Below, piece by piece: positions 52,916-62,347 of a stretch of DNA of 64,000 bases. The stretch is taken from NCBI RefSeq assembly GCF_026391055.1, contig NZ_JAPLET010000031.1, positions 62,001 through 126,000 of the forward strand, written 5' to 3'. Each line of letters begins with the position of its first letter. The first letter of the stretch is position 1. Source of the DNA: Spirosoma sp. (lineage in GTDB: Bacteria > Bacteroidota > Bacteroidia > Cytophagales > Spirosomataceae). The notes under the pieces were generated by a model. That model saw only the letters and a program-made list of their open reading frames with translations. It did no database searches and had not been told where the DNA came from. The position numbers were made by a program, and so were the translations under genes.

Positions 52916-55900
52916 TTAAAAGCTAAGGGTTGCCCCTACCAATACCGTTTTGATCTGAGGGAAGGTAAAAAAGTCAATGCCCTGCGCCGTAGTAGACCCA
53001 TCAAGTGTGCTTACTTCCGGGTCCGCGCCAGAATACCGGCTCCAGGTCAGGATGTTCGTAGCCGAGACGTACAGACGGGCGTTGGCCACCTTGTATTTAT
53101 TGATCCAGGTCTTGGGAATATTATAGCCTAGGGACACGTTTTTCAGCCGCAGGTAAGACCCGTCTTCCACAAACCGGCTGCTGGTGTAGTTATTATATGT
53201 ATTCTGATATTCGTAACGGGGTACGCTCGTGATGTCACCCTCTTTGCGCCAGCGTTTGAGTGCTTGCCGTGTCTGGTTATTCTGAATGTCGGCACCAGAG
53301 TTGAGCAGTGTTTCATTGGATAAATTCAGGATACTGTTGCCGTACGAGAATTGGAGCAGCGCGCTCAGGTCGATGCCTTTCCAGGAGACCTTGTTGGTCA
53401 ACCCGCCGTACACTTTGGGCTGGGCATTGCCAATGACTTGTCCATCGGCGGGGGTAATGCGCCCATCACCATTCTTGTCGTCATAAATAGCATCGCCGGT
53501 GGCGGGGTCAACCCCCAGAAATTTAAGCCCCCAGAATGTTCCCAGCGGCTGGCCGGGTAACACGACGTTGGTATTGGAAACGCCATTGCCCTGATACCCC
53601 CGAAAAACCGGCTCTGCACTGGCCAGCTCCACCACTTTGTTCACATTATGGGACAGGTTTAAATCCGTACTCCAGCGAACAGCCTTATTGACGTTCACCG
53701 TCGAAATGGTTAGTTCCAAACCTTTGTTGGATACTTTCCCGATGTTGCCCTGCACGGTGCTGAAGCCAGTGGTTTGCGGGATCGGCTGGGCAAACAGGAG
53801 CTTATCCGTGAGGTTGTCATACGCATCGAGGATTATATTGAATCGACCGTTGAAGAAGGAAGCATCCAGACCGATGTTCGCTTCACGGGTGCGTTCCCAC
53901 TGCAGGTTTGCATTGGCCAGCCTGGTTGGCCCTACCCCTGTTGCGCCACTATAGGTAACCGATGACCAGGTGCCCAGAAACTGAAAATCGCCGATGCGCT
54001 CGTTGCCCGTAAAGCCGTAGCTCGTCCGTAATTTCAGGTCGCTCAGGAACCGGAAGCGCTCCATGAACTTCTCGCTCGAAATACGCCAGGCAAAGGAGGC
54101 TGATGGAAACACCCCAAACCGGCGACTCTGCCCAAAACGCGACGAGCCATCGTAGCGGGCAGTAATCGTCGCCAGATACTTTTCATCATAACTGTAGCGG
54201 ACTTCACCAAAGGTCGATAATAGCCCGTTGTTCGTTACGGAGGAGCCGCCCTGATCGACGATACCTGCTGAATTTATGTAGGTAAAGTCATCGCTGGGAA
54301 ATAACCGACCCTGAACATTGCCATCCCGCAAGGTATGTTGAAGCAGTTCAAAACCTGCCAGCACATTGAACTGGTGTTTCTCGGCTAGCTGAAAATTATA
54401 AGTCAGCGTGTTGGTATTAACAAACGTAGAGTATGACTGGTTGATAAAAACCCCATACCCCTGATAGCCCACGCTGGGCAGGTAGCCACCGATGGCCGTT
54501 GTCGACGGTTCAAACTGATCTTCGGTTACGTTGTTGTAGTCAATATTTACTTTCGATCGAAAGCGGAGGTTTTGGAGGATTTCGTATTCGGCATACAGGC
54601 CCGCCAGTATTTTCACCGTGTACGCATTAAACCGCGGCAACACAGCCTGAGCCACCGGGTTAAAGTTAGGAAAACCCGCATATTCGGCGTCGGCGGGGCC
54701 GTAGAGTCGCCCTTGCTCATTATAAGGCGAATAGTAGGGCAGACTTTTTATGGCGCCGGAATAAACCCCATCCAGAAAATTATCGCCTTTCACCCGCTTG
54801 TTGAGAGCCCTGGATAGGGTCAGGTTGGTACCAAAGGATAGTTTATCTGTAGCTTTATGATCCAGTTTCAACTGGCCGGTTAAGCGGGTAAACTGGTTGT
54901 TCAACTGTACACCCTGCTCATCGCGGTAGCTGCCGCTGAGGTAAAACTGCGTACGGTCGTTACCCCCCTGGGTCGATAACTGGTATTGCTGATAAACCCC
55001 TTTGCGAAGTACAGCATCTATCCAGTCTGTATTCTGACCATCGGTAACGCCTTTAATCAGACCCAGCTTATCGGGGTCCAGTCCGGCATTGGTAATGGCT
55101 TCGCGCTGTAGCTCCAGCAGCTCGACCGAATTAAGTAGATTCGGCCGCTTCACAACGTCCGTTATTCCGCGCTGAACATCGGCCGTAAAGCTGGTTTTTT
55201 GGGCTTTCCCCCGTTTTGTGGTGATGAGTACCACACCATTGGCCGCCCGTGATCCATAAATGGCCTTAGCCGAGGCATCTTTCAATACCTGCATGGATTC
55301 GATGTCGTTCGGATTGAGAAGGGCAAAGGCATTATCCGTTTGTCCACCAAAATCACGGCCCGATAAACCAGTACTTCCTCCATCTTCGATAGGTACGCCA
55401 TCGACAATAAACAGCGGGCGGTTACTGGCTGATATGGACGTATTGCCCCGAACGCGCACGGTGAGTCCGCCACCCGGCGTACCCGACGACTGCGTCACCT
55501 GAACACCGGCCGCCTGCCCTTGCAGGGCCTGGTCGAAACTGGCAACGGGGATATCTTTGAATTTATCGGGAGAGACCGAGGCAATGGAACCGGTAATGTC
55601 TTTTCGCTGAGTTGTGTTATAGCCCGTAACGACCACCTGGCTCAGTTCATTAACGGCTTCCTGCATGGGCACGTTAATAACGGTACGGTTGCCCACGGTT
55701 ATTTCCTGCTGCACCAATCCGATTGAAGTAAACAGAAGCACAGCCGAACTGCCCGGAACCGTGATCGTGTAATTACCATTGGCATCGGTGCTAACCCCGT
55801 TTGTTGTTCCCCGAACGGAGATGTTAACGCCAGGTATCGGCAGTCCATCTTGCTGTGATGTTACTCTACCCGTTATACGCAGCTGCTGAGCAAACAGATA

Positions 55901-55957
55901 ACCCGGCAGCAGAACCAGCAGCGCCAGCCCCAAAATAGTACCACAAAATTTTCTCAT
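52916..55957 (-). CDS. SusC/RagA-type TonB-dependent transporter (pair 3)
   Basis: 1013 residues. Signal peptide (ILGLALLVLLPGYLFAQ), regulatory-like domain (ITGRVTSQQDGLPIPGVNIS), junction LSQVVVTGYNTTQRKDITGSI, plug (QALQGQAAGVQVTQSSGTPG, RPLFIVDGVPIEDG, DIESMQVLKDASAKAIYGSRAANG) and barrel ending in VLVGATLSF. It heads the run SusC-SusD-two lipoproteins-M43 protease. The barrel is less like those of pairs 1 and 2 than they are like each other. Confidence 0.95.
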   Translation of the reverse strand: MRKFCGTILGLALLVLLPGYLFAQQLRITGRVTSQQDGLPIPGVNISVRGTTNGVSTDANGNYTITVPGSSAVLLFTSIGLVQQEITVGNRTVINVPMQEAVNELSQVVVTGYNTTQRKDITGSIASVSPDKFKDIPVASFDQALQGQAAGVQVTQSSGTPGGGLTVRVRGNTSISASNRPLFIVDGVPIEDGGSTGLSGRDFGGQTDNAFALLNPNDIESMQVLKDASAKAIYGSRAANGVVLITTKRGKAQKTSFTADVQRGITDVVKRPNLLNSVELLELQREAITNAGLDPDKLGLIKGVTDGQNTDWIDAVLRKGVYQQYQLSTQGGNDRTQFYLSGSYRDEQGVQLNNQFTRLTGQLKLDHKATDKLSFGTNLTLSRALNKRVKGDNFLDGVYSGAIKSLPYYSPYNEQGRLYGPADAEYAGFPNFNPVAQAVLPRFNAYTVKILAGLYAEYEILQNLRFRSKVNIDYNNVTEDQFEPSTTAIGGYLPSVGYQGYGVFINQSYSTFVNTNTLTYNFQLAEKHQFNVLAGFELLQHTLRDGNVQGRLFPSDDFTYINSAGIVDQGGSSVTNNGLLSTFGEVRYSYDEKYLATITARYDGSSRFGQSRRFGVFPSASFAWRISSEKFMERFRFLSDLKLRTSYGFTGNERIGDFQFLGTWSSVTYSGATGVGPTRLANANLQWERTREANIGLDASFFNGRFNIILDAYDNLTDKLLFAQPIPQTTGFSTVQGNIGKVSNKGLELTISTVNVNKAVRWSTDLNLSHNVNKVVELASAEPVFRGYQGNGVSNTNVVLPGQPLGTFWGLKFLGVDPATGDAIYDDKNGDGRITPADGQVIGNAQPKVYGGLTNKVSWKGIDLSALLQFSYGNSILNLSNETLLNSGADIQNNQTRQALKRWRKEGDITSVPRYEYQNTYNNYTSSRFVEDGSYLRLKNVSLGYNIPKTWINKYKVANARLYVSATNILTWSRYSGADPEVSTLDGSTTAQGIDFFTFPQIKTVLVGATLSF

Positions 55958-56329
55958 GTATAGGTTATACGCTAGGCAAAAGCTTTTGAGATTGAACTAC
56001 GTATTTACAGGAAAATGACAGCCGAAAACTACTGGCAAGCTACTATTTTTTACATGAAAATACACCATTATTCCATGAACTCAATAGTTTTAAACCAGTA
56101 AGAGCAGACGCCGTTTCTTTCAACAGGCGATTCAGGTGGCAGGGTAAAATATCGTCCTGCGTTATCTGCCTTTCAGCAAATCATTTACTCTTCGGTACGT
56201 GAAAAACGCTCGATCTGATGCATTATATATACTCAGTGACAATATTTTTTGAACGGCAGTTTTTACTCTATACGCAGCGAGGCTCCCCGGTTTTCCGGGG
56301 AGCCTCGCTTTACCATCAACTACAGGTTG
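55958..56329. other. Gap between pair 3 and pair 4
   Basis: 372 bases. Contains the terminator of pair 4 (56276-56309) and must contain the pair 3 promoter on the minus strand, but no exact TAnnTTTG element is visible. No gene seen. Confidence 0.5.
56276..56309 (-). terminator. 15-bp stem hairpin after SusD pair 4
   Basis: Arms 56276-56290 (AGCGAGGCTCCCCGG) and 56295-56309 are perfect reverse complements with a 4-base loop, 21 bases after the SusD stop on the minus strand. Confidence 0.8.
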
Positions 56330-57958
56330 TTACTTTGGATTTCTTACGGGTGCACTTCCTGCAGCTGCCGGGTTGTAGACCAGCTCATTATCGGGTACGT
56401 CCCAGTAATCGAGGAAGTTATACGTAATAGTTGCATTCGTATTCACTTTACCAGCTTTGTCAACAACAACGGCACCGGTACGGCCTTTCGAGATCACTTC
56501 CCAACGACGGGCATCGTAGAACGAAAGTCCGCGAAAAACCAGGGCTACCCGACGCTCTTTGCGAAGTTCTTCCTTGGCAGCATCGAGCGTCAGCCCGCTC
56601 AGAGGAGCTAAGCCAGCCCCCTGAAACGAACGAACCGCATCAATCGAAGCCAGGGCACCGGCAATGTCGCCCGTGTAGAGTTTAGCCTCGGCCTTCATCA
56701 GTTCGTTTTCTTCGTAGGTACCTGCCAGATACAGCTCATACGCGCCAACGGTAAGGTTGCTCAGCACAACAACACCGGCTTGTCCTTTACCACCACTCAC
56801 CAACTGCCAGCGGGTGTTAAACGAGTTACCCCGGTCGGAGTTGAACAAGGCCGGAGCAGCCAATTGGGTAAAGTTGTTAGTTAACCGCTTGTCGCCAGCC
56901 GGGAAATCCTGGATCAGGCGCTCGCTGATTTTGTAGGTAACCGTACCCGGCGTTCCCGTCGATTTAGCGGCCATGCTGCCGTTAACGCTGGAGATAAAAT
57001 CGGCGTTATCGGTCGAGCGACCGGTAAATACGTTATCCGTCGATTTCAGACCATCGTTAGTCAGAGTCAGAATCTGGCCCCATTGTGCAGGCGTCATGGT
57101 AGCGGCCGTTGTATTTACCATAATGTTGCGGGCTTTGAGCGTGTTGATGCTCCGTTTCCACATATCCGTTGTTGGCGGAACACCTTTACCCACCTGATTG
57201 AACTGAGGAACCAGCGCCGTGATCGTTGCCGTATAAGCCGCGTCAGTACCCAGTGTCGTCAATAGCGTAGCGGCCTGGTCGAGGTTTTTGTTGGCTTCAG
57301 CAATGATTTTCTCTTTGGCCACATAGTTGGCGTTGGTAGCACCCGTCTTATCATTGATCAACCCTGCGTAATAAATAGACCCAATGCGCGAATAGGCATA
57401 GCCTTTCCACCAGTAAGCCCAGGCCAGAACGGTGTTCTTTTTAGCAGCCGCCGACGTACCCGAAAACGTAGTTGAATTAACGATGTCAATCACGTTGTTC
57501 ATGGCGTTGTTCAGGTTGTACATGTACCCCCACTCGTAGAATAACGGGTTTGCACCGGCATTGGCGTTAGTGTTAACAGTCCGCAGCAGGGCGAGCTGGG
57601 TATTGATGGCACTTGGGTTGGCCACCTTCGTACCATCGTCCAGCGTTACCATGTCGGGCATACCAATCTGATTACCATACACGTTAGCGGCTTCTTCGCC
57701 CACTACATCGCCCATCAGTTCATGGAACCCGACGGCACCGGTCCAGAAATAGCCCGGAATACCATCGCTGTATTTGATGCCGTCTCTGAATCCGTTGATG
57801 TACACACTACCCTGGGCCAGGGCAATAACGCCCGTTTCGGTCGAGGCACTGGCCGGCGTAGGCTGGTTAGGATTTTTGACATCCAGTTGCTCCTTGCAGG
57901 CGCCAAGCAGGCTAACCAGCGCCAGAGACAGGATTGTTGTTTTTATATATCGTTTCAT
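56330..57958 (-). CDS. SusD/RagB-type lipoprotein (pair 4)
   Basis: 542 residues, longer than the other three SusD proteins here. Lipobox SLLGAC (Cys21), followed by KEQLDVKNPNQPTPASASTE. The N-terminal TPR helices include NNAMNNVIDIVN and AWAYWWKGYAYSRIGSIYYAGL. A large middle insertion precedes the usual LYLAGTYEENELMKAEAKLYTGD and LRKERRVALVFRGLSFYDARRW blocks. The C terminus is YWDVPDNELVYNP. It is 24 bases downstream of its SusC and has no accessory gene. Confidence 0.93.
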   Translation of the reverse strand: MKRYIKTTILSLALVSLLGACKEQLDVKNPNQPTPASASTETGVIALAQGSVYINGFRDGIKYSDGIPGYFWTGAVGFHELMGDVVGEEAANVYGNQIGMPDMVTLDDGTKVANPSAINTQLALLRTVNTNANAGANPLFYEWGYMYNLNNAMNNVIDIVNSTTFSGTSAAAKKNTVLAWAYWWKGYAYSRIGSIYYAGLINDKTGATNANYVAKEKIIAEANKNLDQAATLLTTLGTDAAYTATITALVPQFNQVGKGVPPTTDMWKRSINTLKARNIMVNTTAATMTPAQWGQILTLTNDGLKSTDNVFTGRSTDNADFISSVNGSMAAKSTGTPGTVTYKISERLIQDFPAGDKRLTNNFTQLAAPALFNSDRGNSFNTRWQLVSGGKGQAGVVVLSNLTVGAYELYLAGTYEENELMKAEAKLYTGDIAGALASIDAVRSFQGAGLAPLSGLTLDAAKEELRKERRVALVFRGLSFYDARRWEVISKGRTGAVVVDKAGKVNTNATITYNFLDYWDVPDNELVYNPAAAGSAPVRNPK

Positions 57959-57982
57959 GAAGTTGTTCGTGCTGATAAAAAA

Positions 57983-60900
57983 TTAGAAGCCAAAATTGAG
58001 AGAAACCTGATACGAACGGTTGTTTGGCGTCGTGTTATGGTCCGTACCCCGATCCCATGCCGAACTTTCGTTACCCGTTGTCTGACCGGAGCTTACCTCA
58101 GGATCAAATCCTGTATACTTCGTGAACGTGAGCACATTACGACCGCTGAAGACAACCTGCAAACGGCGCATCGGCAACTTGATGAGCTTGGTCAACTCTA
58201 CACCCAGCGCCACGTTCCGAAGCCGTACAAACGAAGCATCTTCGTAGAAGTAATCCTTCGTTCCGTTGTTGGCACCCGCCTGATAAACACCCCGATAGAA
58301 GGCCGTCCAGGCACCCGTTTGCCCGTTGATCGTGATCGGATTGGTGTAATCCTTATGGATACCATCGCGGTACATCCATTCTTTCGTCTGGTTGTAGATG
58401 TGGCTGCCCTGCGTCCAGTCAAACTGGAAGTTCAGCGTCACGATGTCGCGGAACGAAATATCGTTGATGAACGACGATACAAACGTAGGATTCGGGTCGC
58501 CAAAGCTGTACTGAGCCGAGCTAAACAGAGGCTGCTTAGTTGTTTTATTAACCACGTAGCCATTGCTGGCCACTTCGTAGTTGGCTTTGGCACTTTCGGC
58601 AATGGCGGGCGTGCCATCGGGCAACACCTGATCGAGGCTGTGAATAGCCAAGAATCCGAACAGTTGACCAATTTTCTGACCGGCTTTCAGCACGTAGTTG
58701 GTGCTGCCGGCACTGGACGTCACAACGATCTGCTGATTACCTTTTACGGCGTCGATCTGCGAGCTCTGGTGGCCAAAGTTCGTTGTGAAATTCCAGGTAA
58801 AGCTGCGGCCCCGATACACAGTTGCATTTAAGGAGAACTGCGTTCCTTTAGACGATAGTGAGAAGGCATTGTCCTTAACCGTTCCGATACCCGTAGATGG
58901 AGCCGAGTTCACGTTGTAGATCGCATTGTCGGTGGAACGATCCCAGTAGCTGAACGAGAAGTTCAGCTTGCGGAGCCAATCGCCGTTGCCGCCTTTAATC
59001 GTGAAGTCTGTTCCAAGTTCAAGTTCTTTCGACACCTCTACGCCCAGATCCGGGTTGCTTTGTGTAACGGTGTTATAAAACACGTTGTTAGCTCCGAACG
59101 TACGCGTACCCAGCGTTACGTACCGGTCGAATGGCCGGGGCTGAATACCCGCCTGACCGTAAGCCGCCCGCAGTTTGAACTCAGGCACATACGTACCCAA
59201 TGCGCTATTCTGCCAGAACGTAAGCGACGAAGGGCGTATATATCCATCGGCGTGCGGGAAGGTAAACGGCGTCGACCCACGTCCGAATGCTGATGAATAA
59301 TCGGAACGGAAACCGGCGGTAACACCCAGCAGTTCGCCGTATTCGATATGCTGGTTGATCAGGTATCCGTAGGTTACGAAGGGCGTGCTGTTGTCAAGCG
59401 AAACCCGGTAAGTACTGGCCTGAGCGGCTGTATAGGGGTTGTAGGTAGGTACGCCAAGCGCATAGGTATCGAATTCCTTGTAATTGTTTTTCCGATAGTC
59501 GAACGAGATTTGCGTTGATGTCCGAATGGGGATATTCAGCTTAAAATCTTCCTGAAAATCCGTTTTGATGAAGGCACTGGCCAGGAAGTTCTGAAATACG
59601 GTTTTGTAATCGTAGGTCGAGATTTCCCCTTTGGCGTCACTGGCGTTCAGCGAAGTAGCATAACCGGCTCCGTTGGCGACAATATTCCGATTCAACGTCT
59701 GATTACCATATGTGTAGCGTTCGCCTTCCTGCGTGTAATTTAAACCATACCGGGCGTTCAGGTCCAGATATTTGATGGGTTTGTAATCCAGTTCAACGCT
59801 TTGAATAACGTCTACCTTGTTGTCGGCGTGGTTGCGGTATTGAAGACGGTAGTTCGGGTTGTACCCGTTTACGCCCGACGCGCTACCAAAATAAGCGGCA
59901 TAATTTCCGTCCGGATCGACGTAATCGTAATTGTCGAACGGACGAGTGTTGTTAATATCGTACCAGACAGCCCGGTCGTAGGTATTGATCGTGTTCTTGG
60001 TGTATACTAGTTGGGATATGCTGCGCAAGGTTAAATTCTTGGCAAGGGTCATCCCAATGTTGCTAACCAGGTTGCTCCGATTAAAGGCTCCATTGTTTTT
60101 CAGAATGGTCGACTGGTAGCTATTGGATGCCGTGATGCTGTAATCAGCTTTACCACTTCCGCCCGAAATGTTCAACGAGTTGTTGATTGTTTCCGAAGGC
60201 CGGAAAAACATCTTGTAATAATCGTAGAACTTCAGGTTCTGGTCGTACGGCTTGTTGGCCTGGCTGTTTACATCCAGAGCATTGTACTGTACGTTTTCGC
60301 TCCAGGTGCTGGTAGCCGGATCGAAGGCAAGGGGCTTACCAGATACACCAATTACGTTGTTGCTGGCATCCGTTACAAACGCGTGCTTATCGGCCTGGGC
60401 CACACCACCTTTGTTAATGTATGTGTTGCTGGCATAGCTGTTTGAGAAGCTGATCTGAGCCGGGCCATCTTTACCCCGCTTGCTGAACAATTGAATAACG
60501 CCATTGGCACCCTGCGCTCCGTAAAGTGTACCGGCAGCCGCACCCTGGATAACTTCAACCCGTTCAATTGTACTCAGATCCAGGCTGTTGATGTCGGTAG
60601 AACCCACCTGCACACCATCCATCAAGACAATTGGCGATGTACCCCGGTTAATTGTATTGATACCCCGCAGCAGAATATTGGCTTTTGAGCCGGGTGTACC
60701 ATTGGCACTCACGATCTGAGCACCGGCAATTTTACCAACCAGAGCCTGATCGATCGAAGCCGTTGGTGCAGCCGGAAGGTCTTTCGCCGATACAGATTCC
60801 ACGGCAATACCTAACTTGGTTTTTGAGGTAGCCACCCCAACCCCCGTTACCACGACTTCCGACAGTTGACGCGAGTCCGACACCAGGCTCACATTCACTT

Positions 60901-61174
60901 CCGATTCACTACCGAGTTTAACTTCCTGTGTGGTAACACCTACAAAGCTGTATACCAGAATTGTCCCTTTTCCGGAGGGAACTGTAAGGGTATAAATACC
61001 GCTGGCATCCGTGGTTGTTCCCTTTGTCGATCCCTTTACTACCACCGAAACACCGGGTAAAGCGGACCCATCCTCTGCCGACGTAACCTTGCCGACTACT
61101 CTCCGTTCCTGAGCCCACGCTGTAGACCAGATCGAGCCTACCAACAGCAAACTCAATATTAGAATTCTACTCAT
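57983..61174 (-). CDS. SusC/RagA-type TonB-dependent transporter (pair 4)
   Basis: 1063 residues. Signal (ILSLLLVGSIWSTAWAQ), regulatory-like domain (VVGKVTSAEDGSALPGVSVV), junction LSEVVVTGVGVATSKTKLG, plug (QALVGKIAGAQIVSANGTPG, GTSPIVLMDGVQVG, TIERVEVIQGAAAGTLYGAQGANGVIQLFSKRG) and barrel ending SYQVSLNFGF. The plug motif GAAAGTLYGAQGA and VGVATSK put it in a different SusC subgroup from pairs 1-3, so it probably takes up a different nutrient. It forms a two-gene unit with the SusD downstream. Confidence 0.95.
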   Translation of the reverse strand: MSRILILSLLLVGSIWSTAWAQERRVVGKVTSAEDGSALPGVSVVVKGSTKGTTTDASGIYTLTVPSGKGTILVYSFVGVTTQEVKLGSESEVNVSLVSDSRQLSEVVVTGVGVATSKTKLGIAVESVSAKDLPAAPTASIDQALVGKIAGAQIVSANGTPGSKANILLRGINTINRGTSPIVLMDGVQVGSTDINSLDLSTIERVEVIQGAAAGTLYGAQGANGVIQLFSKRGKDGPAQISFSNSYASNTYINKGGVAQADKHAFVTDASNNVIGVSGKPLAFDPATSTWSENVQYNALDVNSQANKPYDQNLKFYDYYKMFFRPSETINNSLNISGGSGKADYSITASNSYQSTILKNNGAFNRSNLVSNIGMTLAKNLTLRSISQLVYTKNTINTYDRAVWYDINNTRPFDNYDYVDPDGNYAAYFGSASGVNGYNPNYRLQYRNHADNKVDVIQSVELDYKPIKYLDLNARYGLNYTQEGERYTYGNQTLNRNIVANGAGYATSLNASDAKGEISTYDYKTVFQNFLASAFIKTDFQEDFKLNIPIRTSTQISFDYRKNNYKEFDTYALGVPTYNPYTAAQASTYRVSLDNSTPFVTYGYLINQHIEYGELLGVTAGFRSDYSSAFGRGSTPFTFPHADGYIRPSSLTFWQNSALGTYVPEFKLRAAYGQAGIQPRPFDRYVTLGTRTFGANNVFYNTVTQSNPDLGVEVSKELELGTDFTIKGGNGDWLRKLNFSFSYWDRSTDNAIYNVNSAPSTGIGTVKDNAFSLSSKGTQFSLNATVYRGRSFTWNFTTNFGHQSSQIDAVKGNQQIVVTSSAGSTNYVLKAGQKIGQLFGFLAIHSLDQVLPDGTPAIAESAKANYEVASNGYVVNKTTKQPLFSSAQYSFGDPNPTFVSSFINDISFRDIVTLNFQFDWTQGSHIYNQTKEWMYRDGIHKDYTNPITINGQTGAWTAFYRGVYQAGANNGTKDYFYEDASFVRLRNVALGVELTKLIKLPMRRLQVVFSGRNVLTFTKYTGFDPEVSSGQTTGNESSAWDRGTDHNTTPNNRSYQVSLNFGF

Positions 61175-61724
61175 TTAGATGTTGTTTGTTAGGTTAAAAA
61201 GAAGTTCTTAACCACAAAACTAATATCAAAATAATTCAATAAGAAATTAGCCCCACTTGATCAAAGTTAATTTAAAGTATGCCACATGGCGAATAAAACA
61301 AAATTATATTTTGCTACTTATTACTATAAAAGATAATTTTAATCGTAAACATTATTCCATTTTTAGCAAAATCGAAACAATATGTATATGAGTAATTCTA
61401 ACATAGTATAACGATATACTCAAATATTATAACGTTTACTTTTTATAGTGCTAAAATCTTCACAAAAAAGCATGACCCTACCAACATTAATCTTCATTAT
61501 TTTGTACAAATTTTTAATATCATTTTAACTATTTGTTTTATTTATATGTGCATACGCGTATTCTTGAAATTATACAGTTTTTGGCTGTACTACTCCAGAT
61601 AGAGAAGAACGGTATTGAATACGTGATTGGGGTATTTGTATGCGTTGTAGATCGATAGCCAGACTGATAGCTGACTCATTTATAATAAGTATATTGCCTT
61701 TAATTTGTAGACAAATAGACGGGT
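61175..61724. other. AT-rich divergent gap
   Basis: 550 bases between SusC pair 4 and the redoxin gene. It holds the SusC promoter candidate; the rest (about 61250-61560) is very AT-rich with no gene, repeat array or clear structure. Confidence 0.5.
61215..61222 (-). promoter_or_regulatory. -7 promoter element of SusC/D pair 4
   Basis: Minus-strand TAGTTTTG fits TAnnTTTG, 40 bases upstream of the SusC ATG at 61174. With pairs 1 and 2 this gives three of four SusC genes with the element at 28-40 bases. Confidence 0.55.
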
Positions 61725-62339
61725 ATGAGTAATTTAAGCCAGTCGGCAAAGGGCTTGGATTCGTTTTACAGCCGCTGGATTTATCAGGCTATCCAACCTG
61801 GTGTAATCGCACGAATATCGCGCGAAAAGAGTTGTTGGAGCCTTAAAGGTCTGTCAGGGATAGGCTTGATTCTTCTGCTGTTTATCCAGTTAAAGCCCGC
61901 TTCATCACGGATAACGGTTTATGCCTTTCTTAGCACCGAATGCCCTATTAGTCAGCAATACGTTCGGACATTGGAAAAGCTGCATCAGCGGTATAGCCCA
62001 GTGGGGGTTCGATTTGTAGCCATGTTCCCTCTGTCTACTGATTCGCCCCAACGGATCAAACGATTCCGTTCCGAATATGGCCTTCCCTTTGCTGGCCGCC
62101 CGGATGGTGGCGCGCAACTGGCCCGACAATTTCGGGTACGTGCTACGCCCGAAGTAGTGGTCATGCAAGCAAATGGCACCGTACGATACCAGGGCGCTAT
62201 CGATGATTGGTATATTTCGCTGGGCAAACACCGCCCCCATATGACGAGTGCTTATCTTCAGCAAGCCTTGGACGCGCTGCTGGCCAATCAGGCCGTTACA
62301 ACAGCCCGAACAGAGGTTGTTGGCTGTTTATTGAACTAA
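61725..62339 (+). CDS. Membrane-anchored thioredoxin-like (redoxin) protein
   Basis: 204 residues. One transmembrane helix at about 41-57 (LSGIGLILLLFIQL) anchors a periplasmic thioredoxin-fold domain: RITVYAFLSTECPISQQY (Cys73 alone, no CxxC), LEKLHQRYSPVGVRFVAMFP, and cis-Pro motif RATPEVVVMQANGTVRYQGAIDD. The single-cysteine STECPIS motif is that of redoxins found with, or fused to, cytochrome c/copper monooxygenase proteins. Its convergent neighbour is such a protein, 8 bases away, supporting a joint role in electron or copper handling (inference). Confidence 0.8.
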   Translation: MSNLSQSAKGLDSFYSRWIYQAIQPGVIARISREKSCWSLKGLSGIGLILLLFIQLKPASSRITVYAFLSTECPISQQYVRTLEKLHQRYSPVGVRFVAMFPLSTDSPQRIKRFRSEYGLPFAGRPDGGAQLARQFRVRATPEVVVMQANGTVRYQGAIDDWYISLGKHRPHMTSAYLQQALDALLANQAVTTARTEVVGCLLN

Positions 62340-62347
62340 CGAAGTCG

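Noticed and set aside
57722..58831. A 369-codon open frame on the plus strand across the SusC/SusD pair 4 boundary
   Set aside because: It is antisense to two clear genes, has Arg/His/Val-rich chance composition and no domain. Long antisense frames are expected from the codon use here.
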